A DNA stretch of 64,000 bases from Plasmopara viticola (Eukaryota > Oomycota > Peronosporomycetes > Peronosporales > Peronosporaceae), in the NCBI GenBank assembly GCA_001695595.3, contig MBPM02000046.1, forward strand, positions 434,001-498,000, given 5' to 3'. This document shows, one piece after another, positions 1 to 10,161 of the stretch (positions within the stretch are counted from its first letter, which is position 1; each line of letters starts with the position of its first letter). The position numbers and the translations under genes are program-made. The notes below the pieces were generated by a model. It was not told the origin of the DNA. It made no database searches and was given only the letters and a program-made list of their open reading frames with translations.

Positions 1-1940
1 CGGCCGTGTCTGTGGACTTTCGTGTTCGCTTTCTTGTGTGTTTTGACAACAAAAGCTTTGCTCTCTCAGAGGATTTCTACACTCGATCATCGGTCTTGTA
101 TTGACGCGGCGAGGAGATAAGAAGTCTGCCACGTCGTACAGAGTAGATCATGGAACGGCGTGTAATGATTGTCGGGGACAATGAGCGCAGATAGATTGAC
201 TTTGTGGTCGATATCGTTCCGTCGCATACACAAAGACTGCTCTCTGATCTCACTTAAGTTGCCGTTCGGTGGTGTTTGCCATCAGGAAGTAGAGACAACG
301 AATACTCTCCCTTATCAGCGCGGCTGCTCACATTTGTCGCATGGACGTCTTGTCGTGTGTAAAGGTTTATGCGACCTGTGGTGATGTGAAGATAAGTGTG
401 AGGGATTTTTTTTGTCGGACAATGAAGTGCAATAGGCACAATAGTTTAATGTCGCAATAAATAGCATTGCTAGATATTTCGAGACGGCATTGGACATCGC
501 GACAGCACGCAAAGACTTTAACGACCTTACGAGAGTGCGCGCAATCAGGAGTATACTACCGGCGTTCCATTTGAACGAAAGCTTCGCTCTCATGTGGTTG
601 TTACCCGTCGTAGTTGGCAAAGTATCTAAGTAAATATGGCTTCTGCAGCTCTAGCACGACCAGGAGCTCACTGCAAGTGGTGAAGCATGCGTCGATTGTG
701 CGTTTTCGTACTCATTCTAGCTACATTACTCGCCACTGGTCACGGTCAACATTTCATAGACGTCCCCCGCCCTGGGACTCGTACTAACGAACTTCCCTTA
801 CCGCCACCTAATAGTCGCCCTCCCGGTTATCACCCTCCCGGTTAAGATCCACGCATTCTTTGCTAACAAGTCGGGGATTAAGCGTCGTGGAAGTTACCAT
901 TAAAACCATTCAAGTAAGACAAGCTGACTCGTTGAAAGCCAAAGCTAAAGAGACACCAAAGCCGAAAAATCGTACTGCTTTAGTAACAAGAACAATATAT
1001 TCTTCTTCCTTGTTGGTCTACTTATTCAAATCAGTTGCTTTGTTTTTTTATAATGCGGTCTGAGATCCAATTTCGTCTTGTTATAGCTACCAAGCACAAT
1101 TTTTGATGCTATCGATCGCTGCTAACGAAAGTATGCCACGTATAATGGGACTTTTCGCTTGCATTTGTTCGGTTCTTCAGAATTGGTTTTTTCAGAGGTC
1201 CAGGCGCACATGCTTTGCTACCTTTCGAATTTCTGAACCACCCTACTTTCCAAGGATTTTGTCACGCGAGGTCTAAGAAATGATACAAAGTTGGACTCAT
1301 AAGATATCTATCTTGCAAATATGTCCGTGGTGTTTAACTTTTGCAAATGCTAGCACCCTTCGACGTCAAAACTTGTCGAGCAGTGAGCGAATCAAGGGAC
1401 GACAAGTCCATTCCCATGATTCTTCGCGCTTAACAAGATCGACAAGATCACACATTTACATACAGGCGTGCCAGTACAACATTGAGACGGGCGGTAACAC
1501 ACTCGTAATGAAACATACACTGACGTGCTATGCCTTTAAACCAACGTTATTGGTATATGCGGAATGCCGCGGTATTGAATACATAGTGCGTCATTTGCCC
1601 GTGCGAGTACTGGCTGGTGGCATTGCCCGTGCAACTCGTATACTCTCAGCAAACCACTTGCGGTTCGTTTACATGATAAAGCAATGTTTGTCACAATTAC
1701 TCGAAGTAATCTGCTAATTAAACGTAAAAAGCAGTTTGGTACTAGCATAAGTGTTTCGTACCTGACTGCCTTAGCCTTGTCGAGAAATCAAGCAGACCCT
1801 ACCTCAATACGCAAGGAGCAGCGTCAATTTCACTGCGAAACAGCCCTCTGATCGCTACTTACCATACTTATAGAGTGAACTTGACCGAGGCATTGCTCAA
1901 GGTACGTTTAAGTGCTATGGGGGTCTCGCTCCTTTGGCTA
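1..1940. repeat. Direct duplication, left copy
   Basis: This segment recurs at 8,061-9,969 in the same orientation, offset 8,060 bp, with scattered substitutions and small indels. It carries the promoter-side cassette, a type B secreted-peptide gene, and most of the ~785-bp inverted-terminal-repeat unit. The left edge is cut by the window, so the true boundary is unknown. Positions 1-686 hold no gene I can support; short frames there are not preserved between the two copies. Confidence 0.85.
687..845 (+). CDS. Short secreted Pro-rich peptide, type B copy 1
   Basis: The frame encodes 52 residues. It opens with MRRLCVFVLILATLLATGHG, a positively charged start plus a hydrophobic core typical of a secretion signal with a likely cut near residue 20. 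The mature part has about 32 residues, no cysteine, and is rich in Pro, Gly, Arg and Asn (PRPG near the start, LPLPPP in the middle, PPGYHPPG at the end). The start is chosen because the signal peptide is shared by all family members. It ends at a TAA where copy 2 has CAA, so this copy lacks a seven-residue tail. It would be secreted; an effector or signalling role is inference. I recognise no named family. Confidence 0.6.
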   Translation: MRRLCVFVLILATLLATGHGQHFIDVPRPGTRTNELPLPPPNSRPPGYHPPG

Positions 1941-1978
1941 GATACACAAGACGGGCTTCATGTGCGCCTGGACCTCTG
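1193..1978. mobile_element. 785-bp unit with 20-bp terminal inverted repeats, copy 1
   Basis: The left end reads CAGAGGTCCAGGCGCACATG (1193-1212) and the right end is its exact reverse complement (1959-1978). Similarly bounded units of 783-791 bp lie at 18,099-18,882, 22,302-23,084 and 28,307-29,097. The inside has no transposase-like frame. The size and terminal repeats suggest a non-autonomous DNA transposon or MITE-like unit, but I see no target-site duplication, so it may instead be a module boundary of the larger repeat. Confidence 0.45.
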
Positions 1979-3363
1979 GATACTCGTTTCTTTTTGAGCT
2001 TTACCTTTTAGTTCTTTTCAAGAACGTTAATGTCACACATCTACATACAAGCGTGCACATCCAGAATCAGAGTACCATCGAATCCTTTGTAGCGACACGA
2101 CCAGTGACGAATAATTACGTCATGCCAGCGCGGCTGCAAGTGCAAGAGTACAATGGTACAACGTGCAATTGTTTCGAATTATTGAACTGGTTTATTCATC
2201 ATCCGTGTACGTCACTGAGAAGACAAAGTGTACCGGTTTGATCACGGTCGAGATTGAAAACTTTACTGGACGGAAAGTGTTCCTGGGCGGGTACAAAAGC
2301 CGGAAAACTCTTCAACAATTACGTCATGCCTCGCCTCGGTCGACTATACGAGTGATTCCGTGATTTTTTTTCTTTGAAAGATCAACTTTTAATATATCAA
2401 CTATATGCGAAACACTGTCCTCCAAGCACACGGTCAAAGGAGACTAATACGTAATCATCCGGATACACAGACGCAAATCCTCGTGATGCGGTCCGTGCAA
2501 ACAATCCGCGAGTCCGGCACGCAAATGGCTCGCCGGGATTTGCTACGGACGACGCCCATGACCGCTCTGTCACCGCACGACCATATGTTGGTTCGTACCA
2601 ATTCAAGCAACGCCAAGAAGACGCGGTGCGTTTCATGCAACAAATGTGGCGTGAGTATGAAGCTCGTCATTTTGTCTTGAACCTCCGCGACCAACGTCGT
2701 CGACAGAAGGAAGATGTGCCATGGCAAAGCGGCAACATCATGCACAAGAGAACACTCGGCAACGTCGGGACATTGCTCGTCGGATGCATCCAACCTCTGC
2801 CATGGACTTTGAGATTCTATACAATGATTTGGCCAAGTGGCGACAAGATGAAGGCCACAAGATCCGCGAATTGCAATTAGATGGTGCCGAACGACAACGT
2901 GCCATGGATGGCCTTTTAACCAAAGAAACAACGTCATTGCACACCATTGACCGGTTGAAAGCCACGGCTCCGGACGCAAATCGAAAGCAGCGTATTGATG
3001 CAATGCTGAACTTTTTGGCACGGCCGAAACAGTGGCAAATGCGCGACGGTGCCATTAAAGAGGTACAAACCCCGTTTACTGTGCGGGGCTAAAGAATTGA
3101 TGGAGCTGTACCACGAATTACGGTCACCGCTCAGTTCGGTGGGCGAGCGTCTCGAGACGTTGCTTCACGTGAAGTGGACCGTCCAAGAGTTTGAGTGTGC
3201 GTTGAAGTGATCGAGCTCATTGATCGGGAAGCAGATGTGTTAAATCGTAGACGGAAGGACAAAACCTCGAAGGGTTGCGCAAACGCCTGACGAATCTGTT
3301 TTAACAATTTATTGAGACTCCCGAATTGATCCAGAGGTGACGGCACTAAAGCAGGCGCGGTAG
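1979..3363 (+). pseudogene. IQUB-like gene fragment, copy 1, frameshifted
   Basis: Broken frames in three phases give an IQUB-type protein in order: a YVMPARL segment (about 2,118), a TGRKVFLGGYK segment (about 2,260), the RDTQT/SVQT/GTQM stretch, an IQ-like helix (FMQQMWREYEAR, about 2,635), then the C-terminal coiled region with DFEILY, GAERQRAMDG and RKQRIDAMLNFL. IQUB proteins belong to the radial-spoke machinery of cilia and flagella. This copy is frameshifted after MARRDLL, before MAKRQHH, and near 3,085, has lost bases near 3,210 and 3,260, and ends at the TAG shared by all copies. It is not expected to encode a working protein. The family call rests on recognised motif order, not a search. 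Confidence 0.65.
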
Positions 3364-4428
3364 ATCGGTGTCACTGACGCGAGGGAGCCATGGTATGGAA
3401 GGGACTCACGAATGTGCGAGTTCTATGATTTAACTTTCAGCAGCTATCGCTGCAAGCAGTCACTAATCACTTTCGAGATAGGTGACCACAGATTGAAGGC
3501 GCCACGACACTTGGAAATTCCTTGTTGGTAAGAAGCCACAGGAGAGCCATAGGGGTACACCGCAATTTGCGATTTCCTATATAAATACTGGTACACCATG
3601 AAGTCGATCAAAGTGAAGCCACTTCACCAATTCTGAGAGTCCGTTTTTGGCTTGCTATCCTTTTCTACCGCCTTCATGAAGCCACTGTACCACTTCGAAA
3701 TACTTTTTTGCAGCACCTATCATCGTGGCTCAGTCGTGCACCCTCCCGTGGCACCACTAAAAGTGGCGAAAACACGTTATGCAGCATGATGTCAACACAT
3801 TTGAACATTTTGTGTCCATCAGTGTGTAGCCATTGCCCAATCGCCAACTTGCCTTCCTCTGCCGAAAACTTTATCGTCAGCACATGGCAAGCCTCACTTC
3901 TTTCACCATGACTGTCATGTTCTCCATCTTAGCAGCTTCGTTCATGACTTGACTGGTACAATGGGTGTAGTGTAACAACAACGGCACCGTTTCTAAACCA
4001 GCCTAATTGTTCCAGTACCCGTTTTCTCGCCGCAAGATAGAAATTTTCACCAACCTTTGTCCTCAAAATACCGACAACTGATTGTACACTTGCCCTCAAT
4101 TCTTACAGCACTTTTTGTACCGGCAACTATTGTGCACTTGCCACCAATTCTTGGTTGGATCACTTTCTGCCTTATTTTTTCTTTATCATTTCCGGATTAC
4201 CCTGGGGAAAAAGACTTGGATGAATGTTTTTCGTATCATGTCTTTTGACAGGTTTTATCTCCATAATTCGATCACACGAATCGGATGTTTGTTAACCTTT
4301 AAGGCAATAGCTCATTCAGTCTTAGCGTTACCATATACTTGCGTCACACCCATTCTGCATTTTTTTACCGTGCGGCTGTTATGTGGTCGATATCGTTCCG
4401 TTGCATACACAAAGACTACTCTCTGGTC
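3364..4428. other. Repeat DNA downstream of the IQUB fragment
   Basis: No gene is supported here. The stretch recurs after every plus-strand IQUB-like fragment (from 16,077, 20,281 and 24,481) and forms the left part of the 2.2-kb loop holding the secreted-peptide gene. Short minus-strand frames (for example 3,674-3,883) are broken in other copies: copies 3 and 4 lack about 117 bp that this copy and copy 5 keep. Confidence 0.6.
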
Positions 4429-4761
4429 TCACTTGAATTGCCGTTCGGTCAATCGAATTAAGATGTTGTGCTTACTATCAGGTAGTAATGACAACGAATA
4501 CTCCCCCTTGTTAAAGCGGCTGCTCACATGTGTCGCATGACGTCTTGTCGTGCGGACGATCTTTGCGACCAATGGGGATGTGAAGATAAGTGTGAGGGAT
4601 TTTTGTCGGACAATGAAGTGCAAAAGGCGCAGTAGTATAATGCCGCAATAAATAGCATTGCTAGATATTTCAAGACGGCAGTGGACCTCGCGACAGCACG
4701 CATAGAATCTAACGACCTCGCGAATGTTTGCGCTATCAGAAGTATACAAACGGAATTCCAT
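4429..4761 (-). CDS. Hypothetical ORF divergent to peptide gene, copy 1
   Basis: A 110-codon minus-strand frame lies about 190 bp upstream of, and divergent to, the type A peptide gene. Copies at 17,055-17,390, 21,259-21,594 and 25,547-25,882 stay open over 111 codons. Its C-terminal part contains NKGEYSLSLLPDSKH, which also occurs in longer frames at 36,345 and 41,031. I recognise no domain and the N-terminus is not clearly a signal peptide. Conservation of the frame may only reflect recent duplication, so coding status is doubtful. Confidence 0.22.
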   Translation of the reverse strand: MEFRLYTSDSANIREVVRFYACCREVHCRLEISSNAIYCGIILLRLLHFIVRQKSLTLIFTSPLVAKIVRTTRRHATHVSSRFNKGEYSLSLLPDSKHNILIRLTERQFK

Positions 4762-4913
4762 GGGAACGAAAGCTTTCCAAAAATGGACAGCCTACCAGAA
4801 GTTGAATTTGCCTCTCTGCTTTCGCATCTTGTCGCTTTCATGTGGTTGTTACCCCTCGTAGTTGGCAAATATCTAAGTAAATACGGTCTCTACAGCTCAA
4901 GCACGACCAGGAG

Positions 4914-4932
4914 CCCACTATTCTTTTTGCAC
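4914..4932 (+). promoter_or_regulatory. Initiator-like element before peptide gene
   Basis: The sequence CCCACTATTCTTTTTGCAC lies 16-34 bases before the start codon and resembles the oomycete core promoter, an Inr (YCAYTYY-like) followed by a T-rich flank. It is kept upstream of the type A copies and, as TCACTATTCTTTTTGCAC, upstream of type C. Type B genes lack the middle of it through a 12-bp deletion. The promoter role is inference from motif and position. Confidence 0.35.
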
Positions 4933-4947
4933 TGCAAGTGGTGAAGC

Positions 4948-5142
4948 ATGCGTCGATCGTACTGTTTCATGCTTATTCTAGCTCCATTCCTCGCCACTGG
5001 TCACGGTATCACGTACCCTCGCCCTCGCCCTGCTGGTATTGGAGGGCCACCCTTACCACCAGGTGGATCTCACCATCACCGTAGTCACGTGGACGCTAAC
5101 AATCGTGGTAACCGAGATGAAGCACGACGCGATCATAGATAA
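4948..5142 (+). CDS. Short secreted Pro/His/Gly-rich peptide, type A copy 1
   Basis: The frame encodes 64 residues: the signal peptide MRRSYCFMLILAPFLATGHG, then a mature part of about 44 residues beginning ITYPRPRPAG, with GGPPLPPGG, a histidine cluster (SHHHRSH) and an Asn/Arg-rich end (NNRGNRDEARRDHR). The mature part has no cysteine and is basic. It sits in the 2.2-kb loop between an inverted pair of IQUB-like fragments, the same setting as the copy at 26,065. The product is expected to be exported; the function is unknown. No RxLR motif is present, so it is not a classical RxLR effector. Confidence 0.6.
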   Translation: MRRSYCFMLILAPFLATGHGITYPRPRPAGIGGPPLPPGGSHHHRSHVDANNRGNRDEARRDHR

Positions 5143-5464
5143 CAAGTCGGGGATCAAGCGTCGTGGAATCCACCGTTCAAACCATGCAAGCAAGACAAGT
5201 TAACTCGTTGAAAGCCAAATCTAAAAAGAAACCAAGGCCGAAATATCGTACTGCTTTAGTAACAAGAACAATGTATTATTCTTCTTTGTTGGTTTACTTA
5301 TTCAAATCAGTTGCTTTGTTTTTTTATAATGCGGTCTGAGATTCAATTTCGTCTTGTTATAGCTACCAAGCACAATCTTTGATGCTATCGATCGCTGCTA
5401 ACGAATGTATGCCACGTACAATGGGACTTTTCACTAGCATTTGTTCGGATCGGAATTAATTTTT

Positions 5465-5675
5465 CAGAGGTCCAGGCGCACATGCTTTGCTGTCTTTCGA
5501 ACAACAGGACCACCCTACTTTCCAATGATTTTGTCACGTGAGGTCTAAGAAATGATACAAAGTTGGACTCAAAAGATATCTATCTTGCAAATATATCCGT
5601 GGTGATTAACCTTTGCAAATACTAGCGCCCTTATACGTCAAAGATTGTCGAGCATTGAGCGAACCCAGGGACGAG
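5465..5675. repeat. Truncated terminal-inverted-repeat unit
   Basis: The left terminal repeat (5465-5484) is intact, but the unit stops after about 210 bp at an inversion junction reading GAGCATTGAGCGAACCCAGG, beyond which the IQUB-like fragment runs on the opposite strand. The same truncation and junction occur at 26,591-26,792, so the junction was duplicated as part of a larger module. Confidence 0.5.
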
Positions 5676-5801
5676 GTGGTCACCTATCTCAAAAGTGTTT
5701 AGTGACTGATTGCAGCGATAGCTACTGAAAGTTAAGTCATAGAACTCGCACATTCTTGAGACCCTTCCACACCATGGCTCCCTCGCGTCAGTGACACCGA
5801 T

Positions 5802-7235
5802 CTACCGCGCCTGCTTTAGTGCCGTCACCTCTGGATTAATTTCGGGAGTCTCAATAAATTGTAAACACAGATTCGTCAGGCGTTTCCGCAAACCTTCGAG
5901 GCTTTGCTCCTTCCGTCCACGACTCAACATATCTGCTTCCTGACCAATGAGCTCGATCACTTCCCGTGGCAACGCACACTCAAACTCTTGGACGGTCCAC
6001 TTCACGTGAAGCAACATCTCGAGGCGCTCGTCCACCGAACTGAGCGGTGCCCGTAACCCGTGGTACAGCTCCATCAATTCTCTAGCCCGCACAGTTAACG
6101 GGGTGTGTACCTCTTTAATGGCACCGTCACGCATTTGCCACTGTTTCGGCCGTGCCAAAAAGTTCAGCATTGCATCAATTCGCTGCTTTCGATTTGCGTC
6201 CGTAGCCGTAGCTTTCAACCGGTCAATGGTTTGCAAAAACTTTGTTTCTTTGGTTTAAATGCCATCCATGGCACGTTGTCGTTCGGCCCCATCCAATTGC
6301 AAGTCGCGGATCTTGTGGCCTGCATCTTGTCGCCACTTGGCCGATTCATTGTACAGAATCTCAAAGATTATGACAGAGGTCGGATGCATCCGACGAGCAA
6401 ATTTCCGACGTTGCCGAGTGTTCTCTTGTGCTTGACGTTGCCACTTTGCCATGGCACTTCTTTCCTTCTGTCGACGACGTTGGTCGCGGAGGTTCAAGAC
6501 GAAATGACGAGCTTGGTACTCACGCCATATTCGTTGCATAAAACGCACCGCGTCTTCTTGGCGTTGCTTGAAGTGGTACGAATCAACATATGGTGGAAGA
6601 GTGACAGAGCGGTCATAGGCGTCGTCCAGTAGCAGATCCCGACGAGCCATTTGCGTGCCGGACTCGCGGGATGTTTGCACGGACCGCATCACGAGGATAT
6701 GCGTCCGTGTATCCCGATGATGACGAAATGGTCTCCTTTGACCGTGTGCTTGGAAGACAGTGGTCTGCATGTGTTTGATACATCAAAGATTGATCTTTTA
6801 AAGACACAAATTCACGAAATCACACGTATAATCAGTCACCTGAGTCGAGGCACGATAAATTTGTTGCAGAGTTTTCCGGTTTTTGTACCTGCCCAGGAAC
6901 ACTTTGCGGCCAGTAAAGTCTTCAATCTCGGCCGTGATTAAACGGTACACTTTGTCTTCTCAGTAACGTACACGGATGATGAGTAAACCTGTTCAATAAT
7001 TGGAAACAATGGCACGTCGTACCATTGTACACTTGCACTTGCAGCCGCGCTGGCATGACGTAATTATTCGTCACTGGTCGTGTCGCTACAAAGGCTTCGA
7101 TGGTACACTCGTTGTGAATGTGCACACCTGTATGTAGATGTGTGATATTAACGTTCTTGAAAAGAACAAGTGGGTAAAGCAAGGGTATCAGTGGTAAATT
7201 AAAATTCTGGTAGGCTATCCATGTTTGCAAAGCTT
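5802..7235 (-). pseudogene. IQUB-like gene fragment, copy 2, best preserved
   Basis: From the AG acceptor near 6,765 the frame runs to the TAG at 5,802 with one in-frame stop (TAA at 6,255-6,257, where other copies have TTA): about 322 codons. Visible in order: RDTQT-type repeats, MARRDLLLDD, an IQ-like helix (AVRFMQRIWREYQAR), a coiled middle with GAERQRAMDG, RIDAMLNFLARPKQW, a TVRARELMELY segment and a C-terminal [20 protein letters not shown] region ending [11 protein letters not shown]. These match the conserved C-terminal half of IQUB ciliary proteins. Upstream (6,780-7,230), separated by a likely intron, are the TGRKVFLG and YVMPARL segments. The nonsense codon makes a working product unlikely unless it is read through. 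Confidence 0.65.
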
Positions 7236-8060
7236 GTATTTACATGAAATGCCGCTAGCATATTCTTGATAACGCAAGGTCGTTACTTTCTTTGTACCTG
7301 TCGCGAGGTCCAATGCCGCGCCATTGAACACATAAACCATTTATATCCACACGACAAGACGTCCATGCGGCAAATGTGAGCAGCCGCTCTGATAAGGGAG
7401 ACTATTCGTTCGTTGTCTTTACTACCTGATGGCAAACACATCTTCTCGTTTCTATCCACTAAAAGGCAATCCAAGTGAGACCAGAGAGCAGTCTGTGTGT
7501 ATGCAATGGTACGATATCGACCTCCCAGCAGCCGCACGGTAGAAAAAATGCAGAATGGGTGCGACGCAAGTGTATGGTAACGTTAAGACTAAATGAGCTA
7601 CCGCCTTCACGGTTAACAAACATCCGTCTCATCGACCTCAGTGTGCTTGTTTTCATATGTTCAAGCAAAAACAGATTTCTGTCGTCAACGTTTTGCAGCA
7701 TTGTCTCATTTGATGCAGAAGCCATTTTACGTGTCTGATACTGCCACCGGTATGACCACTAGGTGAGTGCGAAGCAATTCACGAAAAAAAGACCGCAGCT
7801 TTTCCATTTTACATGCAACTCGTCGGCTGCATATTGTCCTTGTCCTTTTTCGAGCCTAGATCAGCGGCGCCAAATAGAAGCAAAGGAAACCGTGATTGTG
7901 TAGGCTGTGGAAACAGGAGGAGCACAATGCTGCCAAGTGTCCAAATCGTAGTACTGCTGGTCCGTAGAGAAACTATTTGAGACGTCTATGTTGTTTGTTC
8001 GCGCCTAATTGCTATTTTACACGCTGCAAGGCCTGCTGCTGACGTTAATTGCAACTTCGT
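7236..8060. repeat. Cassette related to the palindrome spacers
   Basis: This stretch contains degraded pieces of the cassette found at 36,416-36,961 and 40,892-41,466, including the GEYS-type frame on the minus strand near 7,400 and, on the plus strand, the 'AEWVRRK..VT.RLNELPP' reading (about 7,550-7,610). The frames are broken relative to the other copies. At 7,780-7,900 it matches the sequences at 37,010-37,110 and 45,300-45,460, tying the 0-10 kb repeats to the 35-46 kb palindromes. I support no gene here. Confidence 0.45.
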
Positions 8061-9969
8061 CGGCCGTGTCTGTGGACTTTCGTGTTCGCTTTCTTGTGTG
8101 TTTTGACAACAAAAGCTTTGCTCTCTCAGAGGATTTCTACACTCGATCATCGGTCTTGTATTGACGCGGCGAGGAGATAAAAAGTCTGCCACGTCGTACA
8201 GAGTAGATCATGGAACGGCGTGTAATGATTGTCGGGGACAATGAGCGCAGATAGATTGACTTTGTGGTCGATATCGTTCCGTTGCATACACAAAGACTGC
8301 TCTCTGATCTCACTTGGATTGCCGTTCGGTGGTGTTTGCCATCAGGAAGTAGAGACAACGAATACTCTCCCTTATCAGCGCGGCTGCTCACATTTGTCGC
8401 ATGGACGTCTTGTCGTGTGTAATGGTTTATGCGACCAGTGGTGATGTGAAGATAAGTGTGAGGGATTTTTTTTGTCGGACAATGAAGTGCAAAAGGCGCA
8501 CTACTTTAATGTCGCAATAAATAGCATTGCTAGATATTTCGAGACGGCATTGGACCTCGAGACAGCACGCAAAGACTCTAACGACCTTACGAAAGTGCGC
8601 GCAATCAGGAGTATACTACCGGCGTTCCATTTGAACGAAAGCTTCGCTCTCATGTGGTTGTTACCCGTCGTAGTTGGCAAAGTATCTAAGTAAATATGGC
8701 TTCTGCAGCTCAAGCACGACCAGGAGCTCACTGCAAGTGGTGATGCATGCGTCGATTGTGCGTTTTCGTCCTCATTCTAGCTACATTACTCGCCACTGGT
8801 CACGGTCAACATTTCTACGACGTCCCCCGCCCTGGGCCTCGTACTAACGAACATCCCTTACCGCCACCTAATAGTCGCCCTCCCGGTTATCACCCTCCCG
8901 GTCAAGATCCACGCATTCTTTGCTAACAAGTCGGGGATTAAGCGTCGTGAAATTTACAATTCTAACCATTCAAGTAAGACAAGCTGACTCGTTGAAAGCC
9001 AAAGCTAAAGAGACACCAAAGCCGAAAAATCGTACTGCTTTAGTAACAAGAACAATATATTCTTCTTCCTTGTTGGTCTGCTTATTCAAATCAGTTGCTT
9101 TGTTTTTTTATAATGCGGTCTGAGATCCAATTTCGTCTTGTTATAGCTACCAAGCACAATTTTTGATGCTATCGATCGCTGCTAACGAAAGTATGCCACG
9201 TATAATGGGACTTTTCGCTTGCATTTGTTCGGTTCTTCAGAATTGGTTTTTCAGAGGTCCAGGCGCACATGCTTTGCTGCCTTTCGAGCTTCTAAACCAC
9301 CCTACTTTCCAAGAATTTTGTCACGTGAGGTCTAAGAAATGATACAAAGTTTGACTCATAAGATATCTATCTTGCAAATATGTCTTTGGTGTTTAACTTT
9401 TGCAAAGGCTAGCACACTTCGACGTCAAAAATTGTCGAGCAGTGAGCGAATCAAGGGACGACAAGTCCATTCCCATGATTATTCGCGCTTAACAAGATCG
9501 ACAAGATCACACGTCTACATACGGGCGTGCAAGTACAACAGCGGTAACACACTCTTAATGTCACATACACTGACGTGCTATGACTTAAATCAACGTGATT
9601 GGTGTATGCGGAATGCCGCGAGATTGAAGACATAGTGCGTCATTTTTCCGTGCGAGTACTGGCTGGTGGCATTGCCCGTGCAACTCGTATACTCTCAGCA
9701 AACCACATGCGGCTCGTTTACATAATAAAGCAAAGTTGGTCACAATTACTCGAAGTAATCTGTTAAATAAACGTGAAAAGCAGTTTGGTACTAGCATGAG
9801 GGTTTCGTACCTGACTGCGTTAGCCTTGCCAAGAATTCAAGCGGATCCTACCTGAATACGCAAGGAGCAGCGTCAATTTCACTGCGAAACGACCCTTTGA
9901 TTGCTACTTATTATACTTAAAGAGCGAACGCTACATTTAAGTGCTATTGGAGTCTCGCTCCTTTGGCTT
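8061..9969. repeat. Direct duplication, right copy
   Basis: This is the second copy of 1-1,940, beginning with the same CGGCCGTGTCTGTGGACTTT. It carries the second type B peptide gene and a terminal-inverted-repeat unit split by copia element 1. Differences include loss of a few bases near 9,250 and loss of about 26 bp between 9,920 and 9,940. Confidence 0.85.
8747..8926 (+). CDS. Short secreted Pro-rich peptide, type B copy 2
   Basis: The frame encodes 59 residues. The first 20 are identical to copy 1 (MRRLCVFVLILATLLATGHG). The mature part starts QHFYDVPRPGPR, continues with HPLPPPNSRPPGYHPPG and adds QDPRILC, giving one C-terminal cysteine. It differs from copy 1 by I/Y, T/P and L/H replacements, all in the mature part. 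An overlapping ATG four bases upstream is in another frame and is not used. The 12-bp promoter deletion is shared with copy 1. Secretion is well supported; function is unknown. Confidence 0.6.
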   Translation: MRRLCVFVLILATLLATGHGQHFYDVPRPGPRTNEHPLPPPNSRPPGYHPPGQDPRILC

Positions 9970-10149
9970 TGTAACGACGTCCAATTGGGTGTCCCACAGT
10001 ATGTGCCAACTTGACATATAAGAGAAATAGTCACATTCTAAAATATCGAGACAGAAAAACACGTGGCTACAAGTGAGTTAGAGCCGAAAGTTTGCTTTAT
10101 TCTTATGGACTTACTTTCCATTCTGCTCTGCGACAATCAAATTGTTATA
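9970..10149 (+). repeat. 5' LTR of copia element 1
   Basis: This 180-bp LTR begins TGTAACGACG and ends AATTGTTATA. The outer five bases TGTAA pair with the inverted end only imperfectly (TTATA rather than TTACA), and copia element 2 shows the same altered end at its 3' LTR, so the terminal TA is a family trait or a shared mutation. Confidence 0.9.
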
Positions 10150-10161
10150 GGTTATGAGCCC
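10150..10161 (+). promoter_or_regulatory. Primer binding site overlapping the gag start codon
   Basis: GGTTATGAGCCC directly follows the LTR. Its complement, GGGCTCATAACC, reads like the anticodon arm of a methionine tRNA (CAT anticodon), the type of internal priming known for Drosophila copia and yeast Ty5. The ATG inside the site (10,154) is also the gag start. The exact host tRNA was not checked. Confidence 0.6.

Noticed and set aside
1185..1990. Target-site duplications around the terminal-inverted-repeat units
   Set aside because: The 8-9 bases outside both ends do not match in any copy examined, so transposition of the unit is not proven.
2455..3021. 188-codon frame on the minus strand over the IQUB copy
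   Set aside because: It is the antisense shadow of the plus-strand reading, and the recurring antisense frames at 19,451 and 23,652 track the same composition.
687..5142. RxLR or Crinkler effector motifs in the secreted peptides
   Set aside because: No RxLR, EER or LFLAK-type motif occurs in any member; the DEAR near the type A end is too short and wrongly placed.
7475..7738. 'AEWVRRK..VT.RLNELPP' reading as a transposase helix-turn-helix
   Set aside because: Only a short resemblance to pogo-type DNA-binding regions; no catalytic domain follows and frames are broken.
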